A DNA stretch of 64,000 nucleotides from Limonium bicolor (GCA_023374045.1 CM041776.1:314018722-314082721), one strand, 5' to 3'; positions 11,954 through 24,585 are shown, numbered from the stretch's first letter. Numbers and translations: made by a program. The notes: generated from the letters alone by a model not told the origin.

Positions 11954-12256
11954 AAATGGTTAACCTGTCGCATGTAAATGTCTAACCTGTCAATCATAAA
12001 TGGCTAACCTGTCGCATGTAAATGGTTAACCTGTCAAATATAAATGGTTAACCTGTCACATGTAAATGGTTAACCTGTCAATCATAAATGATTAGTCTGT
12101 CGCATGTAAATGGTTAACATGTCGCATGTAAATGGTTAACCTGTCACATGTAAATGGTTAACATGTCGCATATAAATTGTTAACCTGCCAATCATAAATG
12201 GTTAACCTGCCGCATGTAAATGGTTAACCTGTCAATCGTAAATGGTTAACCTATTA
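11954..12256 (+). repeat. Minisatellite of about 20-bp unit
   Basis: About 14 units of AAATGGTTAACCTGTCGCAT occur, with variants CAATCAT and CACATGT. Each unit carries GGTTAACC, an 8-base palindrome. Units stay close in length and differ mostly at the same few bases. Confidence 0.85.
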
Positions 12257-13029
12257 TTTTGAAAGTTAAAAATGAATTCAGTAGTGTAAAGTTGCCTTGA
12301 ATTCCTATTTACATTTATGGAGGAAAATTAAGTGGTCTACATTTATAGTGGGGAATTAAATGGTCAACATTTATGATGGAGACTTTAATATTGACATTTA
12401 TGGTGGAGACTTTAATGTTGAAGAGTTTGACAGTGGAAGTTATGCTTTAACTTATGGAAGTTATGTTATTCCATTTACTGGCGTTGATAGTCATACATTA
12501 AATGTGCATTTAATGGTCAGTTAATGCGATCAGATTTACGTGGTTTATTTCCATAAGGCATGGTTGTTCTAGAAGACTCCAAGGACCACCCACCACTATA
12601 AACAGAGGCTTATTCTTGACACAATTCATCCATCCAACAACCGATTTAGTTTTCAGAGAGTTGGTAATAAATTTGAGAGGTTTGTAATTTTGTGAGTATG
12701 AGAAAAGAGAAGTTGTAATACCAAGTTGTGAACTCGCTTTGGGCTAGAGTTAGAGAGTTGGTGAGGATTGAGTGTCTCTTTTGTAATCTCACAATATTAT
12801 AATGGAAGTTTGGATCATACTGTGGTCCCGAGGTTTTCACCCTGAGTTGAAGGAGTTTTCCTCGTAAATTTTGTGTCTTGCTTTATTTCTATTGTTCAAT
12901 CTTTGGGCGTGTTATATTCCAGTTTATACTTGTGAACCCAACAAGGTTTTCATATTAATGATACGAAATCATGGCTAGTATTACGTAAACTTATGGCATA
13001 TTTATTACCGTATGAATGACATATAATTC
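12257..13029. other. No gene seen
   Basis: Contains short repeats of TTTATGGTGGAGACTTTAAT around 12340-12420. The open frame on the minus strand at 12646-12840 has no recognisable features. Confidence 0.4.
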
Positions 13030-13345
13030 TGAAACTAATAAATAACGACCCTAATCCATGAACCACAAACCTTAAAAACTTGTCGAGTCATTGTCGACAT
13101 TATAAAGAATAGAATGAATAAAAAAAAAGATTACCCTACACCACAAACCTAACCTAAAAACCACCCTATGAAATTCTAAAACGTCGAAGGCTTATTGCTG
13201 AGTCGGTTGCGATATTATAAAGTATAGACTTAGTTAAAAAAGATTACCCTACACCACAAACCCACCCCAAAATCCACCCTAGAAAATATTAAAACGTCGT
13301 AGGCATTTTTAGGGTTTGTAGTCATCCCTAGGACCATAAAGTATA
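13030..13345 (+). repeat. Copies of the GATTACCCTACC repeat (T repeat)
   Basis: Two degenerate units carry GATTACCCTACACCACAAAC, CCACCCTA, AAAACGTCG and TTTTTAGGGTTTGTAG in fixed order. The same unit recurs at 16610-16720, 17524-18235 and, inverted, 53890-54065. It includes the telomere word TTTAGGG only once per unit, so it is not telomeric sequence. Confidence 0.7.
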
Positions 13346-14199
13346 TTTCTGGAAGTGTATGCATGATAAAATATTTTTGTTACATATGTTTCTAGATGAA
13401 ATTTATGAAATGTACAATTTAGCTTATTGAGAAACTAGTATAATACATTATTGGGAAATGTTTGATGCGTAATTTTTAGCATTAGAAATGTTCATTCTAA
13501 TGTAGTAGTAAAAATGTTAATATTTATTTTGTAGTGAAAATAAGCATTTTAAAACTAAATAATATACATTCCTTTGAAATATGCAATATATACATGTACG
13601 ATAGTATAAACAATACAAAATTTTAAGTTTGTAGCATGGTGAATTTTGTATAAAATAATACAAAGTATGATGAATATCAATATAATTTTTATTTTGCTAA
13701 CTTTTATAAATAAAAATTAGAAAAATTGAGTATTTTCAAAAATAAAAATTATAAAAAAGAATCTTGAAATATATACTCAAAATTTATAGTATAAAAAGTA
13801 CCATGATGCTCCTCTGTATAAATGAAACTATATTTATAAAAAAATATAAATTATTTTGAGAAAAATTTCAACATTATTTCAAAATAAAATGATATAATAC
13901 ATAATATAATTAATTGTATAATTTTTGAAAATATTTTCTAATATAAAATATTTACCCTTTATTTAAAGCAATTGATTTCAAAAATAATATAATAATAAGA
14001 TTAGATACATTATATAAATAAAAAAGAAAATAATGACAATCTTATTCTCTAATTTATCCGGATAGATATCTTTTTATTTCTCTATGTATGCATGCACGTC
14101 TCGTCTCGTCTCTGCAGAAGTCCTGCACCCAATGACGTGCAGCACATGACCCGTTGCCCTCCGATTGTGGGAGTGGGACATGCCCTACGATATGCTTTA
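13346..14199. other. AT-rich DNA, nothing recognised
   Basis: Extremely AT-rich between 13400 and 14060, with a small GC-richer patch at 14090-14190 just before the next element. Confidence 0.5.
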
Positions 14200-16326
14200 G
14201 GGAGCATTCGGCTCAACCAAAAACAGCATAAATTGACAGCATAAATATACAACATATGTTGTTTTGGACTCCTTTATTTATTTTTGTTGTTCGTCTAAAA
14301 GAGCATAAATGTCAGCATAAATGCCCGCAGCAAATGTTACTTTTTCATTTTCGTGCTTTCACTTCCGTTTCTTTACTCACTTCATAATGCAATTACTATG
14401 ACTATTGATTTAAAAAAAAAGAATTTTTTTACAAGTTACTTTATTTGTTACAAGTTACATAATGCTTCAAATAATTTATAAAAAATAGTACTACATCTTT
14501 ATCCAAATTTTAAAAAAATTACATTTATAATACAAATCTATAATATATTATTTGTAATACCACATAGATTAATAAAATTAAAAAAACCAATAAATATACA
14601 CACTTGTTGATATATAAATTAAAATATTAAAATAGTATATAGAAATATGAATTCATATAAATTTATTAACATACAAAGTTACAAAAATATTATATATTAT
14701 TAAAAGTTATAATTTCACTAAATAAATTCACATAACATTATCAGAAAATTTGAAACGCTTGTTCTCTTTTTTTACGCTTTTATATTTGTAAGAATTATAA
14801 AATTTAGATAATAAAAATATATTGTTTAGGAGTTACAAGTTTTGCTTAAATAATAGAAATAAAAATTTTATTGTTGGTGAATTTTTCTATTTATTTTTAC
14901 TAACAAAATAAAGTTATGTAGTGTAATATAATAAATTATAATTGTAATACGAAAACGATAAACGCACTACATATAACTAACTTAACTAAACACACTGCAT
15001 ATATGCTGCACTGCCACTAGTGCAGAAAATGTTTAATACCACGATTTTTTGCTAAAAAACCACGGTTTATAACCGTGGTATAGGCTGGCATCGCATATTA
15101 AAAAATGCTTATAAACGACGGTTCATAACCGTGGTTTAAAGTAAGGGAAAAAACGACGGTTGGTCTAAAACGTCGTTTAAGACCATTTCTCCTGCGGGAA
15201 TTCATCGACTTTATACGACGGTTAAGGTCTGAACCGTGGTATAAAGTGTCTTTTATACGACGGTTCAAGCCTGGACCGTGGTATAAAGTTCCTTTTAAAT
15301 AACGGTTATACATATAACCGTGGTTTATAGTCTATGAACTTTTTTTTTGAATCGCTGGTGATTTAGAAGCGCCGCCTTCTATTGTTAATCTCAATAGTGC
15401 ACATACACAAGAGAATGAAGAGGCCAGAACATGTATGTTCCTTGTTTGTGATTTAAGGTTGCAAAATAATGAGTGAACAACGGAGGCGTAGAGCATGTTC
15501 CTTGTTCGCCGGTTAGGGTTGCAAAAATTATAGTGAGTGCGCAGAGCATGTGTTTCTTGTTCGCAAGTGTAAGCTGCAAAAATTACCATGAGAACAAGAG
15601 AATGAGAGAAGCCGGAGCATGTTCCTTGTTCGCCAGTTAGGGTTGCAAAAATTACAGTGAGTGGAGAGCGCAGTGTGGGTTGCAAAAAATTACAGTGAAA
15701 ACAAGAGAATTACCGTGAAAACAAGAGAATGAGAGAAGTCGGAGCATGTTCCTTGTTTGCCAATATAGGTTGCAAAATTACCGTGAGCGTTGAAGAGAAT
15801 GAAGAAGAGTTGCAGAGCGTTCGCCGGTTTGGATTGCAAAATTACCGTGAGAGAATTATATAAGAGAATAGAGAGAAAGAGCCGCGTTAATTTGAGCCGA
15901 AAATTGAAATTCCCGCTTAGACTATATACCACGGTTCACCAAAAAACTGTGGTTTAATATAGTAAGATGTGCAATATAAATGATGGTTGCCGAGGAACCG
16001 TGGTATATTCACTCTGGCGTGTACCTTAAATGACGGTTGCCCTGGAAACCGTGGTATATAAGTAACCTATATACGACGGTTCTCCAAAAACCGTGGTATA
16101 TTCACTCTGGCGTGTACCTTAAATGACGGTTTCCCTGAAAACCGTGGTTTATAAACTTTAAACCACGGTTTTTCATTTAACCGTGGTTTAAACGTCATCA
16201 TTAAAAATCTTTTTTCTACTAGTGTGCCAAACAGCAGTTTTCAAAATAGTTGCATTTATGCCAGCACATTCCTGCTACCAAATATGTTGTATTTATGCTG
16301 CCAAAACAACCATGCCAAACAGAGCC
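14200..16326. mobile_element. Non-autonomous PIF/Harbinger-like element, split by a CACTA element
   Basis: The left end is GGGAGCATTCGGCTC and the right end, read inward, is GGCTCTGTTTGGCATG. The 3-bp duplication TTA flanks it (14197-14199 and 16327-16329). Such ends with a TTA duplication are typical of PIF/Harbinger MITEs. AGCATAAAT words cluster near both ends. The CACTA element at 15015-16224 sits inside, so the original was about 0.9 kb. Confidence 0.65.
15015..16224. mobile_element. Non-autonomous CACTA (En/Spm) element, 1.2 kb
   Basis: It begins CACTAGTGCAGAAAA and ends with the complement, TTTTTTCTACTAGTG. It is flanked by the 3-bp duplication TGC (15012-15014 and 16225-16227), as expected for CACTA transposons. 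Both subterminal zones carry many ACCACGGTT / AACCGTGGT and ACGACGGTT words in both orientations; in this family such repeats bind the transposase. The middle (about 15400-15850) is a degenerate repeat containing GCATGTTCCTTGTTCGCC and GTTGCAAAAATTAC, with no transposase. Confidence 0.88.
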
Positions 16327-16430
16327 TTAAGCTCATCCAAGCTTAGCCATTTATGCTTTCTCTAACCTAAAATGTCTCTTGACCGACTAGTTCAGTTGCC
16401 GGGCGCAGATCCTATAAAGGACAAACAAAA

Positions 16431-16446
16431 GCCTTTATATAAAGGC
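16431..16446. repeat. Palindrome GCCTTTATATAAAGGC, copy 1
   Basis: A perfect 16-base palindrome preceded by GATCCTATAAAGGACAAAC. The same palindrome occurs at 17446-17461 (same left context) and 18550-18565. Confidence 0.9.
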
Positions 16447-16609
16447 AATAATATCAGCCATATAGAGGAAAAATGTTAGCCATTTTTATAAGACAATATT
16501 AGCCATATATATGAAAACTGATAGCCACCAGATAATTAATAATAATATTTTAAGGAAGTTATTTGCAGTTACAAAATTACTAAATAGCTCAGTAGCCAGC
16601 CTCAAAAAC

Positions 16610-16720
16610 GATTTTTTTAAAATTACTCTACACCAACATTACCCTATACCACAAACCATAAAAACCACTATATGGCCAGTTAAAAATTGCCGAAAGCATT
16701 TTTAGGATTTGTAATACAAG
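16610..16720 (+). repeat. T repeat, single degenerate unit
   Basis: Contains ATTACCCTATACCACAAACC and GGCATTTTTAGG-like segments in the order seen in the 17524-18235 array, but with more changes. Confidence 0.5.
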
Positions 16721-16769
16721 CATTGTAAGACTCTAAACCATAAACCTTTTATATAAGCAATGGAATATT

Positions 16770-17230
16770 AACGATATACAACCGTGGCCAATATTTTATT
16801 TAGCTATGACATACATTTTTATGTATACATGGCTTACATATCTTAATGTCTATGGCAAATATTTCATAGGTATGTGGCATATATATTAGTTTCATTAAAT
16901 ACAATTGATCTGTTAGAATTAAGCAATGAATATTGAGTACTTTTTGTATATTTACGATATACATGCGTGGCAAATATTTCATAGGTCTGTGGCATATATA
17001 TTTGTACACACATGACATATATTTTTTAATGTCTATGGCTAACATTTGTCCCTATATAAAACTTCAGCTAATAGCAGTACATGTACAATATAAGTTCAAT
17101 ATACACATAGCGTCATTAAATACAATCTGTTAGAATTAAGCAATGAATATTGAGTAGTTTTTGTCTATCAACGATATACACTCGTGGCACATATTTCATA
17201 CGTGTATGACACATATATTAGTAAATACAT
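16770..17230 (+). repeat. Tandem repeat of about 180-217 bp, three partial units
   Basis: ACGATATACA...GTGGC recurs at about 16773, 16954 and 17171. TTAGAATTAAGCAATGAATA recurs at about 16914 and 17131. Units also share CATAGGT(A/C)TGTGGCATATAT. Confidence 0.7.
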
Positions 17231-17445
17231 GGCATATATTTTTCAAAGCAATGAGTAATTCTAGGATGATGGTTAGAAGAAGGAAATTAAATTAATGGAT
17301 AGGATTAAGTCATTTAAATCTAAGGGCTCATATTGATGCCATTAGATAAAGGCAAATAGTAAGCTTTATACAATCCTGCTCGATCGCGGTATTCCAATTC
17401 CACCACCAAGGGAACGGGCACGGATCCTATAAAGGACAAACAAAA

Positions 17446-17461
17446 GCCTTTATATAAAGGC
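17446..17461. repeat. Palindrome GCCTTTATATAAAGGC, copy 2
   Basis: Identical to copy 1 and preceded by the same GGATCCTATAAAGGACAAAC context. Confidence 0.9.
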
Positions 17462-17523
17462 TTAAATATTGCTCATTAGATTCACTTTGATTTATTTGAA
17501 TGGTTGCGATTAGAACACTCATT

Positions 17524-18235
17524 AATTCCAAATAGATTACCCTACCCCCAAAACACCCCAAAACTCACCCTAGGAAAGATAAAAATGTCGAAGGTATTTT
17601 TAGGGTTTATAGTGGCGAGTTTAGAGTCTAACGACCCTAAACCCGCTACCTCAAACCCTAAAAACCTGTCGAGTTAGTTGCTACAATATAAAGTACAGAA
17701 CAAATTCCAAATAGATTACCCTACCCCCAAAACACCCCAAAACCCACCCTAGGAAAGCTAAAAACGTCGAAGGCATTTTTAGGGTTTATAGTGGCGGGTT
17801 TAGGGTCTAACGACCCTAAACCTACTACCACAAACCCTAAAAACCTGTCGAGTTAGTTGCTACAATATAAAGTACAGAACAAATTCCATATACATGACCC
17901 TACCCCCAAAACCCACCATAGGAAAGCTAAAAACGTCGAAGGCATTTTTAGGGTTTGTGGTGGCGAGCACAAACCCTAAAAACCTACCGAGTTAGTTGCT
18001 ACAATATAAAGTACAAAACAAATTCCAAATAGATTACCCTACCCCCTAAAACACCCCAAACCCACCATAGGCTAGCTAAAAACGTCGAAGGTATTTTTAG
18101 GGTTTGTGGTGCCGAGCACAAACCTTAAAAACCTACCGAGTTAGTTGCTACAATATAAAGTACAAAACAAATTCCAAATAGATTACCCTACCCCCTAAAA
18201 CACCCCAAACCCACCATAGGAAAGTTAAAAATATC
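17524..18235 (+). repeat. T repeat array, about 4.5 units
   Basis: AATTCCAAATAGATTACCCT starts units at about 17524, 17703, 17882, 18021 and 18170, giving spacings of about 179, 179, 139 and 149 bases. Each unit runs through CCCCAAAACACCCC, AAAACGTCGAAGG, TTTTTAGGGTTT, GAGTTAGTTGCTAC and ATATAAAGTACA. The shorter units lack the second telomere-word segment. The last unit is cut off after AAAAATATCGA. Confidence 0.9.
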
Positions 18236-18339
18236 GAATTCACCACTTATTACTTAATGAATCATAATATTAATTTTAATGATTCACAATACAAAATTAA
18301 TGAATCATATTATCAATTTAGTGCATTATCGTATACATG

Positions 18340-18565
18340 TAAAAGAAGTTTTTTTAAAAGTCATAAAAATATATCCATGACTGGTCTTATTTTGAAGAGC
18401 TTGAATTTAGATGAACAATGATATAATGTTTTTTTCATTTTGGACTTATATATTAAAAGTTATAACAATTTAAAGTTTTTATGATAAAGAAATAAAAAGA
18501 AAAAAATAAAAAAATTTACCCGCACGTAATCTCACCCAATTAGAGGTGTGCCTTTATATAAAGGC
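18340..18565. repeat. Arm-like segment plus palindrome copy 3
   Basis: 18355-18480 resembles the right arm of the long-TIR element at 53076-54442 (ATCCATGA, CTTATTTTGAAGAGC, GAACAATGATATAAT, TTATAAC). The palindrome GCCTTTATATAAAGGC follows at 18550-18565. This suggests that 16.4-18.6 kb is a relative of that element with a different interior. Confidence 0.5.
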
Positions 18566-19993
18566 AAACAGTAAGCCTTTATACAAACCTGTTACCCACG
18601 AATGTGAACTACACATGCATAAAGTTTTCACCTTTAGATATTTTGACTTATTCTAATTCTTGTTTAATTTCCATGCATGTTAATAAAATTTTAAAGGTTT
18701 TTTTTAAATGTGCAGCTTACTTTGTCTTTTAAAAAAACAAATAAAATTTTCAAGCATTCACCTCATTTATAATAGTTTAGGTTGACTTTCATTGTTTTAC
18801 CCCAATCCAAATATGCTATTCAAACTTAACTCTTAGTGTAAATATATAAGTATTTTCATTGAGCTTTATAGGATTATCTCTTTTATTATAGGTAAGCACA
18901 CACTAATGAAATCTCTTTAACCTAAAAGATTGTAGTGATTACATGTACTTATCCTCCATATTTACACGTTGGTGTTTTATTTTTGGAGTCTTTGTATTTA
19001 TGGATATTACATGTACTTTTCTAATTTCATGTCCTGGTTGAGGTTTTATGATTATCTACCTCCCTGTGTAAAGGTTGACTAATGCAAGAATGAGATAAAG
19101 GTGTCTTCATCAGTTCAACGATGAAGGTGTGTCACATAGCTTTTGAGTGGTTAGCTCAGTTTTACGGTCTCAGCTCTCAAGTGACTACAATAGTATGTTT
19201 GAGGATCTGCTTTAAAATATGACCAATATAAAAATCAATCACTCTAAGCTACGTAGCTACGAGCATATTTGGTACTTATCTTTGGCTATATAAGTAGTGG
19301 TGTATTTTATATACATTTAAGTACGGGTGTAGTAAGTTTACCGTACAGTTTATAAAATCAATATATACATTTAGTATAATTTCAGTAATTTGAGGATTCA
19401 ACGTATACCTTTATATAAACATTCGTGTAGTTTTTATTTATTAAGTGTACAATTTTTATAGAGCAAAAGTATATATATATATAGCCATCTATAACTACAT
19501 TAGAATGTAACCAATAAACTACTTACAAAAAATACTATCTCTCGTTTGCCATTGATCATTTAGATAGTAACTTAAAATCAAACCTTTTATCCGTTGTATA
19601 AAGGAAATACTATGTATACACCAATGATGAGCTGCTCATAACGGATTATATATATTCTACGAGAGAAGGTCTACATTTCCATTATTGAAACAAAATAATA
19701 GAGAGAAACTCATACATATTGCTTCATCTGTCATGACCCTCTGTGGTGAAGTAGCTGATATTTTATTAGGAAAGAAATAAGAACTAATTAAAGTGATGCA
19801 TTGACTAATTAATAGGTAACTCAAAGACTCAGTCCAATTCGATATTGCTGAAACCACTGTGTATTTTTCATTTACATCCAATAATAAACTTATGAAAATC
19901 ATGCATGTGTTTGATGTAAAGAAAAAGTCAGACATGAACAGAGAGTGCACAATTCACTAGGAATCAGGAGTTTGATGTTGTCACCACCACATC
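18566..19993. other. No gene seen; downstream flank of LACS
   Basis: AT-rich with no convincing frame. The LACS 3' untranslated region and polyadenylation site should lie in the right-hand part (below 19994). Confidence 0.4.
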
Positions 19994-22900
19994 TCATTTC
20001 GCGTTCTCATACAACCTGTCAATGATATTCTGCAAGCAAGAGAAAGAGAAGAGATCACTCAGAGCCTCCTTGTTTCAAGCAACACCGTTACGCCACTTCA
20101 TTATGTACCAGTTCATCAGTGCTACGATAGATCTCTTTTAGCCAAAAAGAAGCTCAATTTAGCTAGTTGCATCAAAACAGAGCGTTTCTATGACCTTTAA
20201 ATTCAAAACCACAGGTGACCATGAAGTACACCAACAGTAACACTTGATTCTCATTACAAATCTACGCTACAAACATTATGTTTCTAACCATGAAGGACAA
20301 GTTTAGGTTGTTTACCTTGTAATGCAGGAGTAACTGGGGCCGCTTCTTCTTAAATGTGGGAGTTAGAAGACCTCGCTCCATATCAAATGGAATAGGATCC
20401 AGATGTACAGCCTTTATAAACTCAAAGCCTTTTAACTGCAGAGTTGTAAGGGTCCGAATAAGCCTTTATATAAATGAGGAGATATGGTTAAAAAAGAATA
20501 AAAGCACACACAAACTGAACTGTAGAATTGGCCACAGTTAGTTCTTTAATTATGCACAATGTTTGCAAGTAAACTACACGACTTTTTCACTTCGGGATAG
20601 GGTAAAATGATGAGAATGCCAGGCAGGGAAAGAAAGAAGGACCTTGTTTTCTTTGGCGATTTTCTTTAACCGCTCAATGACATACGCATTTACTTTTGGG
20701 TGCTCACACAATGAGCTGAAGTCCCCATCAACCCCATTCTCGTCAGCCCAAAGTTCAAGGGCTTGTCTATTAGGATTGACAACAGCAATGAGGAAAGACT
20801 CAAAGCTGTTTCCATAAATCCATATCTGAAGCATATATTATTGACTCTAAATTAGAGATACTCAGTAGAGAAATAAATATAAAAATTCAACTTGACACAA
20901 GTACGTCTGAAGAGGTGATGAGTAAAACTTTTACAGCATCAATTTCAGGAGCTATCCCGTATATATTCTCCAAATTCTCAACTGAGACATACTCCCCCTG
21001 TGCAAGCTTGAAGATGTTTTTCTTTCTATCAATAATTTTCATGCACCCGTTCGGTTGCCATTCTCCAATATCCCCTGAAAAAAGATATGAGTCAAATCGC
21101 AAGGATCAGTACGTCAAGTGATCAAAGGAAAGACTTTGGATTCAAAATACTGGGAGAGAAGGAATTACGCCCTCCCTCCTCTAAGTCCTAACCTGTGTGA
21201 AACCAGCCATCAACCATAACCTCCTCTGTAAGATCTTCTCGTTTGTAGTAGCCAGTGAAGAGAGTATTTCCTCTTAAGCAGATTTCTCCTCTTGGGATGC
21301 TGGAGAGAGCATCATAACCCATTTCAGGAACAGATTCCAAACACACCTCAACGTTTGGTGCAGGTGGGCCTACTGTACCAATCATTGTCATTTCATCGGG
21401 CTTTGCAACACATGAAGCCGCGCAGCTTTCAGTTAGACCTACAGATTAGGGGAGGCGTCCGTAAGAATGGACCAAGAATTTCAAACTCCAGCCAGCAGGA
21501 AGTCCAATTTCCGGAAATAGATAGATAGAATGGATCAAGAAATTGTACCGTATCCTTGAAGGACATGAGCACATGTCACGACCCGCAGGAAAGTTTCAAT
21601 GCCTGGAGATAAGGGTGCTCCTCCAGAAAGGATTAGACGAATATTCCCTCCCAGACCTTGTTTAACCTGAAAAGAATGACTGCAGCAATCAGTACTTTAA
21701 ACGAAGTAAAATGAAACTTCACAAGCTCGAAAGAATTTATTCTGACTTCTTACCTTACTGAAAACAATCTTGTCAAGGAAAGGAGCTGCTTCATCTTGTC
21801 TATACCCTTTAGTCATATTGTGCAGTTTGCTGGCATAATTGGTTCAGCAAACAACTTAGAAATACTCTCGTTTACTACACTAACAGATGGCGGTACCATA
21901 GTAAACATCACTTACTATGCATAAGCTGCATTGAAAATAGAACGCTTGATGATACTGCCTGAAGAGATCTTCTCCATCATACCTAAGATCATATACATGA
22001 AATATTTTAATCATCACGCCAGAAATTTCAGGTACCCATTCAGTGAAATATATCATGCATTATGTGTACTTGACAACTGAGCATCTGTGCTACAAATTTT
22101 ACCTGAATAAATTCGGTCCAGTACCCTTGGAACAGCACACATAATAGTTGGTTTCAGCTCACTGATGTCTTCCATTAGTAGTTTGACATCCTGTATACAG
22201 TGTATATATGCACATAAGAAACAGAATCAAACTCATGGGATCAGTTTCTATTCAAACAGAATTATGGCTTAATTACCCCTCGCCAATATCCGATTGATGC
22301 ACCCACTGAGACAAGTAATTCCTCTAGAACTCGATCAAATATATGTGCCAGAGGAAGATAGGAGATGTATAAATCAGCCTCCCTAAACTGTCATGTTCCA
22401 CAAAAGTCTCATTAGAGATCACGGCGGTGACAACAGTCTCATTAGAGATCATGAAAAATATTAGACTCGCTTTCACGCTTTACCTCTTCATTGATGTTTT
22501 TCAATGAGAAATTGATGCCAGAGACCACGGTGACAACAGTCTCATTAGAGATCATGACACCCTTGGGTTCACTAGTGGTTCCGCTTGTATACATTATGGT
22601 GCAAATGTCTGATTTCTTCTTAAAAGGTAGCTCATGATGCTGACTTTGTCCCTGAACAGATAGAAAGAAGAAAAGTTTTACAAATGCAGAACAAAAAAAA
22701 TTAGCCCGTAATGTTGTATCTGCTGCGCTTAATAGTTAATACAGGTAGGTTGATGTATCGTCATATCAACACAAACACATGGCGAGCATTCATAAGCAGC
22801 TTCACTGAATTTTATAATTATTGAATGAATCAAACACAGTAGTTTCACTTGAATCGACAACTCTGGATTGGATATAATTAATGATGAATCTCTGATTTTA

Positions 22901-24585
22901 TACAGACAGCTACAACAACATCAATATGACCAATTCGACAAGGCTCTCAGGAGTTTGGCTGCGATTAATCAAATAATCTCATAAATAAATGAAGGCACTT
23001 GAGCACAACAATACAAAGTAATCAGATTTACTCTCTGTTTAATTTGCTCCAGATGTGAGGAGGTGTAGATATGTCCAACAACAGTCACAGGGGTGAGATA
23101 CAAAGAGAAGAACTTACCAGCAGCAGAAATTCGTCCCATGAAAGAATGGATAAATTACATGTTCTTGCGGCTTCCCTCTGATCAGAAGTCACATCGCCAA
23201 AACTAACAAGTGCTGCACTCACGGCAAAACAAAATGTTCATTCTAGCTGAAAAATCTCTGAATGACTGTCAACATGGCTAAAGCGGCAGGAGAAATGCAA
23301 CTTACTCTTTAAGAATTTTGTAGTATGAGGTAGTGTCTTCAACACCTAAAAGAGCAGAGGAATATATATATATATATGTTCATAAAAATGTTTTCATATG
23401 TACCTTCAACATTTAGAGTTTAAACTTCTATATTACTTACTTTTTTGTTAAAGCAAGACTCAAACATTGAGGAAGATAAAAAAAAACGATCAGATACATT
23501 GGAAACCATTTACTTACCTCTGGTATCTTTTTCTCTTCGACAAAAGCAATTGACACCTCAGCATGACAAATGATAAATTCCACAGCATCAGCACCTATAT
23601 ATAATCTCAACAGAATGTGATTCAAGCTTAGTTTATTGATATTGAGGGGAGAAATGAAGTAATGAACATCGCAAAGAAGTGGTTAGTACCAAGGGAATCA
23701 TACAGAGGAACACAATGGAGTCCGTGAGCATTGCAAGCCTGCAAGAAATTCGTGCTGTTGCAACATGTTGTACAAAAGGAACTAGTATGATTTACAAGTC
23801 AAAATCAGGCAGCAATGTACCTGCATGCTTATAAACCACTTTGGGCAGTTTGTACCATAAATTCCACATCGTCCTCCCTGGCAATATAAGCATCATAATA
23901 ATAAGGACTTCACATTAACACTCCCAGCAAAATGAGGAAAACATGAGATCAGAAAAAACATACTTATCTTTTAAGTCATGGACGCAGAAATCAAGGACAA
24001 TGGAAAAGAAAGTTGACAGAAATCTTACTGGATCAACACCGCTAGCACGGATGGAAGCTCCAACTTGCAATACGATGTCATAAACATCCTTATAAGTCAA
24101 CCAAGCATAACTTCCAACCTGGAAGAAACGGGAGAAGCACAAACAGAACAAAAAAAAGCATGAATTTTAAAGCTATAACTCAGATACAGAAAAGATTAAA
24201 GGGTTTTCTTAGTATAGAGAGCTAGCTGTAGTGGACCTTGCCATCCTTGCACTCATGAGAGCCAAGCATTCGGTTATTTGGAAACTTCTCAACGGACATT
24301 CTGTAAATAAAAACAACCATAATCTTATACTTTATATAATAATGCATCATACATGTTCTTTCATTTTAGTTTGTTTGATTATATGCAAACAAGACAGATT
24401 CAAACTAGAAAACATTTATAAGTTTACCGGAAGATATCCCAGCAAGTCTCCATTCCTGGAAGCAGAGGTGGAAAACCGTCTTTCGAAACAACATTCCGAT
24501 AAACTGGTCCCGTCGACGGCCTCCCATTTGCTCCCACCTTCGCCTTCTCAACCTCAACGACAAACTTCTTCTCCGAACTCATCAT
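19994..24585 (-). CDS. LACS4-like: Long-chain acyl-CoA synthetase, LACS4-type, 19 exons
   Basis: Activates long-chain fatty acids to acyl-CoA with ATP and CoA, feeding lipid, wax and oxidation pathways. Plant LACS of this clade are usually endoplasmic-reticulum associated. Exons, 5' to 3': 24585-24428, 24300-24237, 24118-24029, 23877-23821, 23738-23690, 23594-23518, 23345-23306, 23212-23118, 22651-22484, 22387-22277, 22190-22103, 21982-21916, 21829-21754, 21666-21549, 21438-21193, 21074-20935, 20825-20643, 20435-20316, 20029-19994. All junctions are GT-AG and phases agree, giving 1983 nt, 660 residues plus stop, near the 666 of Arabidopsis LACS4. Visible motifs: AMP-binding [11 protein letters not shown] (about 231-241), QGYGLTES (about 417-424), DGWFHTGD (about 496-503) and [10 protein letters not shown] (about 515-524). 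The usual Gly of TSGTTG is Ser here. ATG at 24585 is followed by a second at 24582; an upstream in-frame ATG at 24615 is less like the family. Which of LACS1-5 it matches is inferred. Confidence 0.95.
22403..22455 (-). repeat. Partial duplicate of LACS exon 9 inside intron 9
   Basis: AGTCTCATTAGAGATCA appears twice here (22403 and 22433 regions), separated by CGGTGACAAC. The same order is found in exon 9 at about 22521-22555. The intronic copy lies outside the reading frame I support and has no role in the predicted splice pattern. Confidence 0.7.

Noticed and set aside
17524..18235. Interstitial telomere
   Set aside because: TTTAGGG-like words occur once or twice per 140-180-bp unit, not in tandem.
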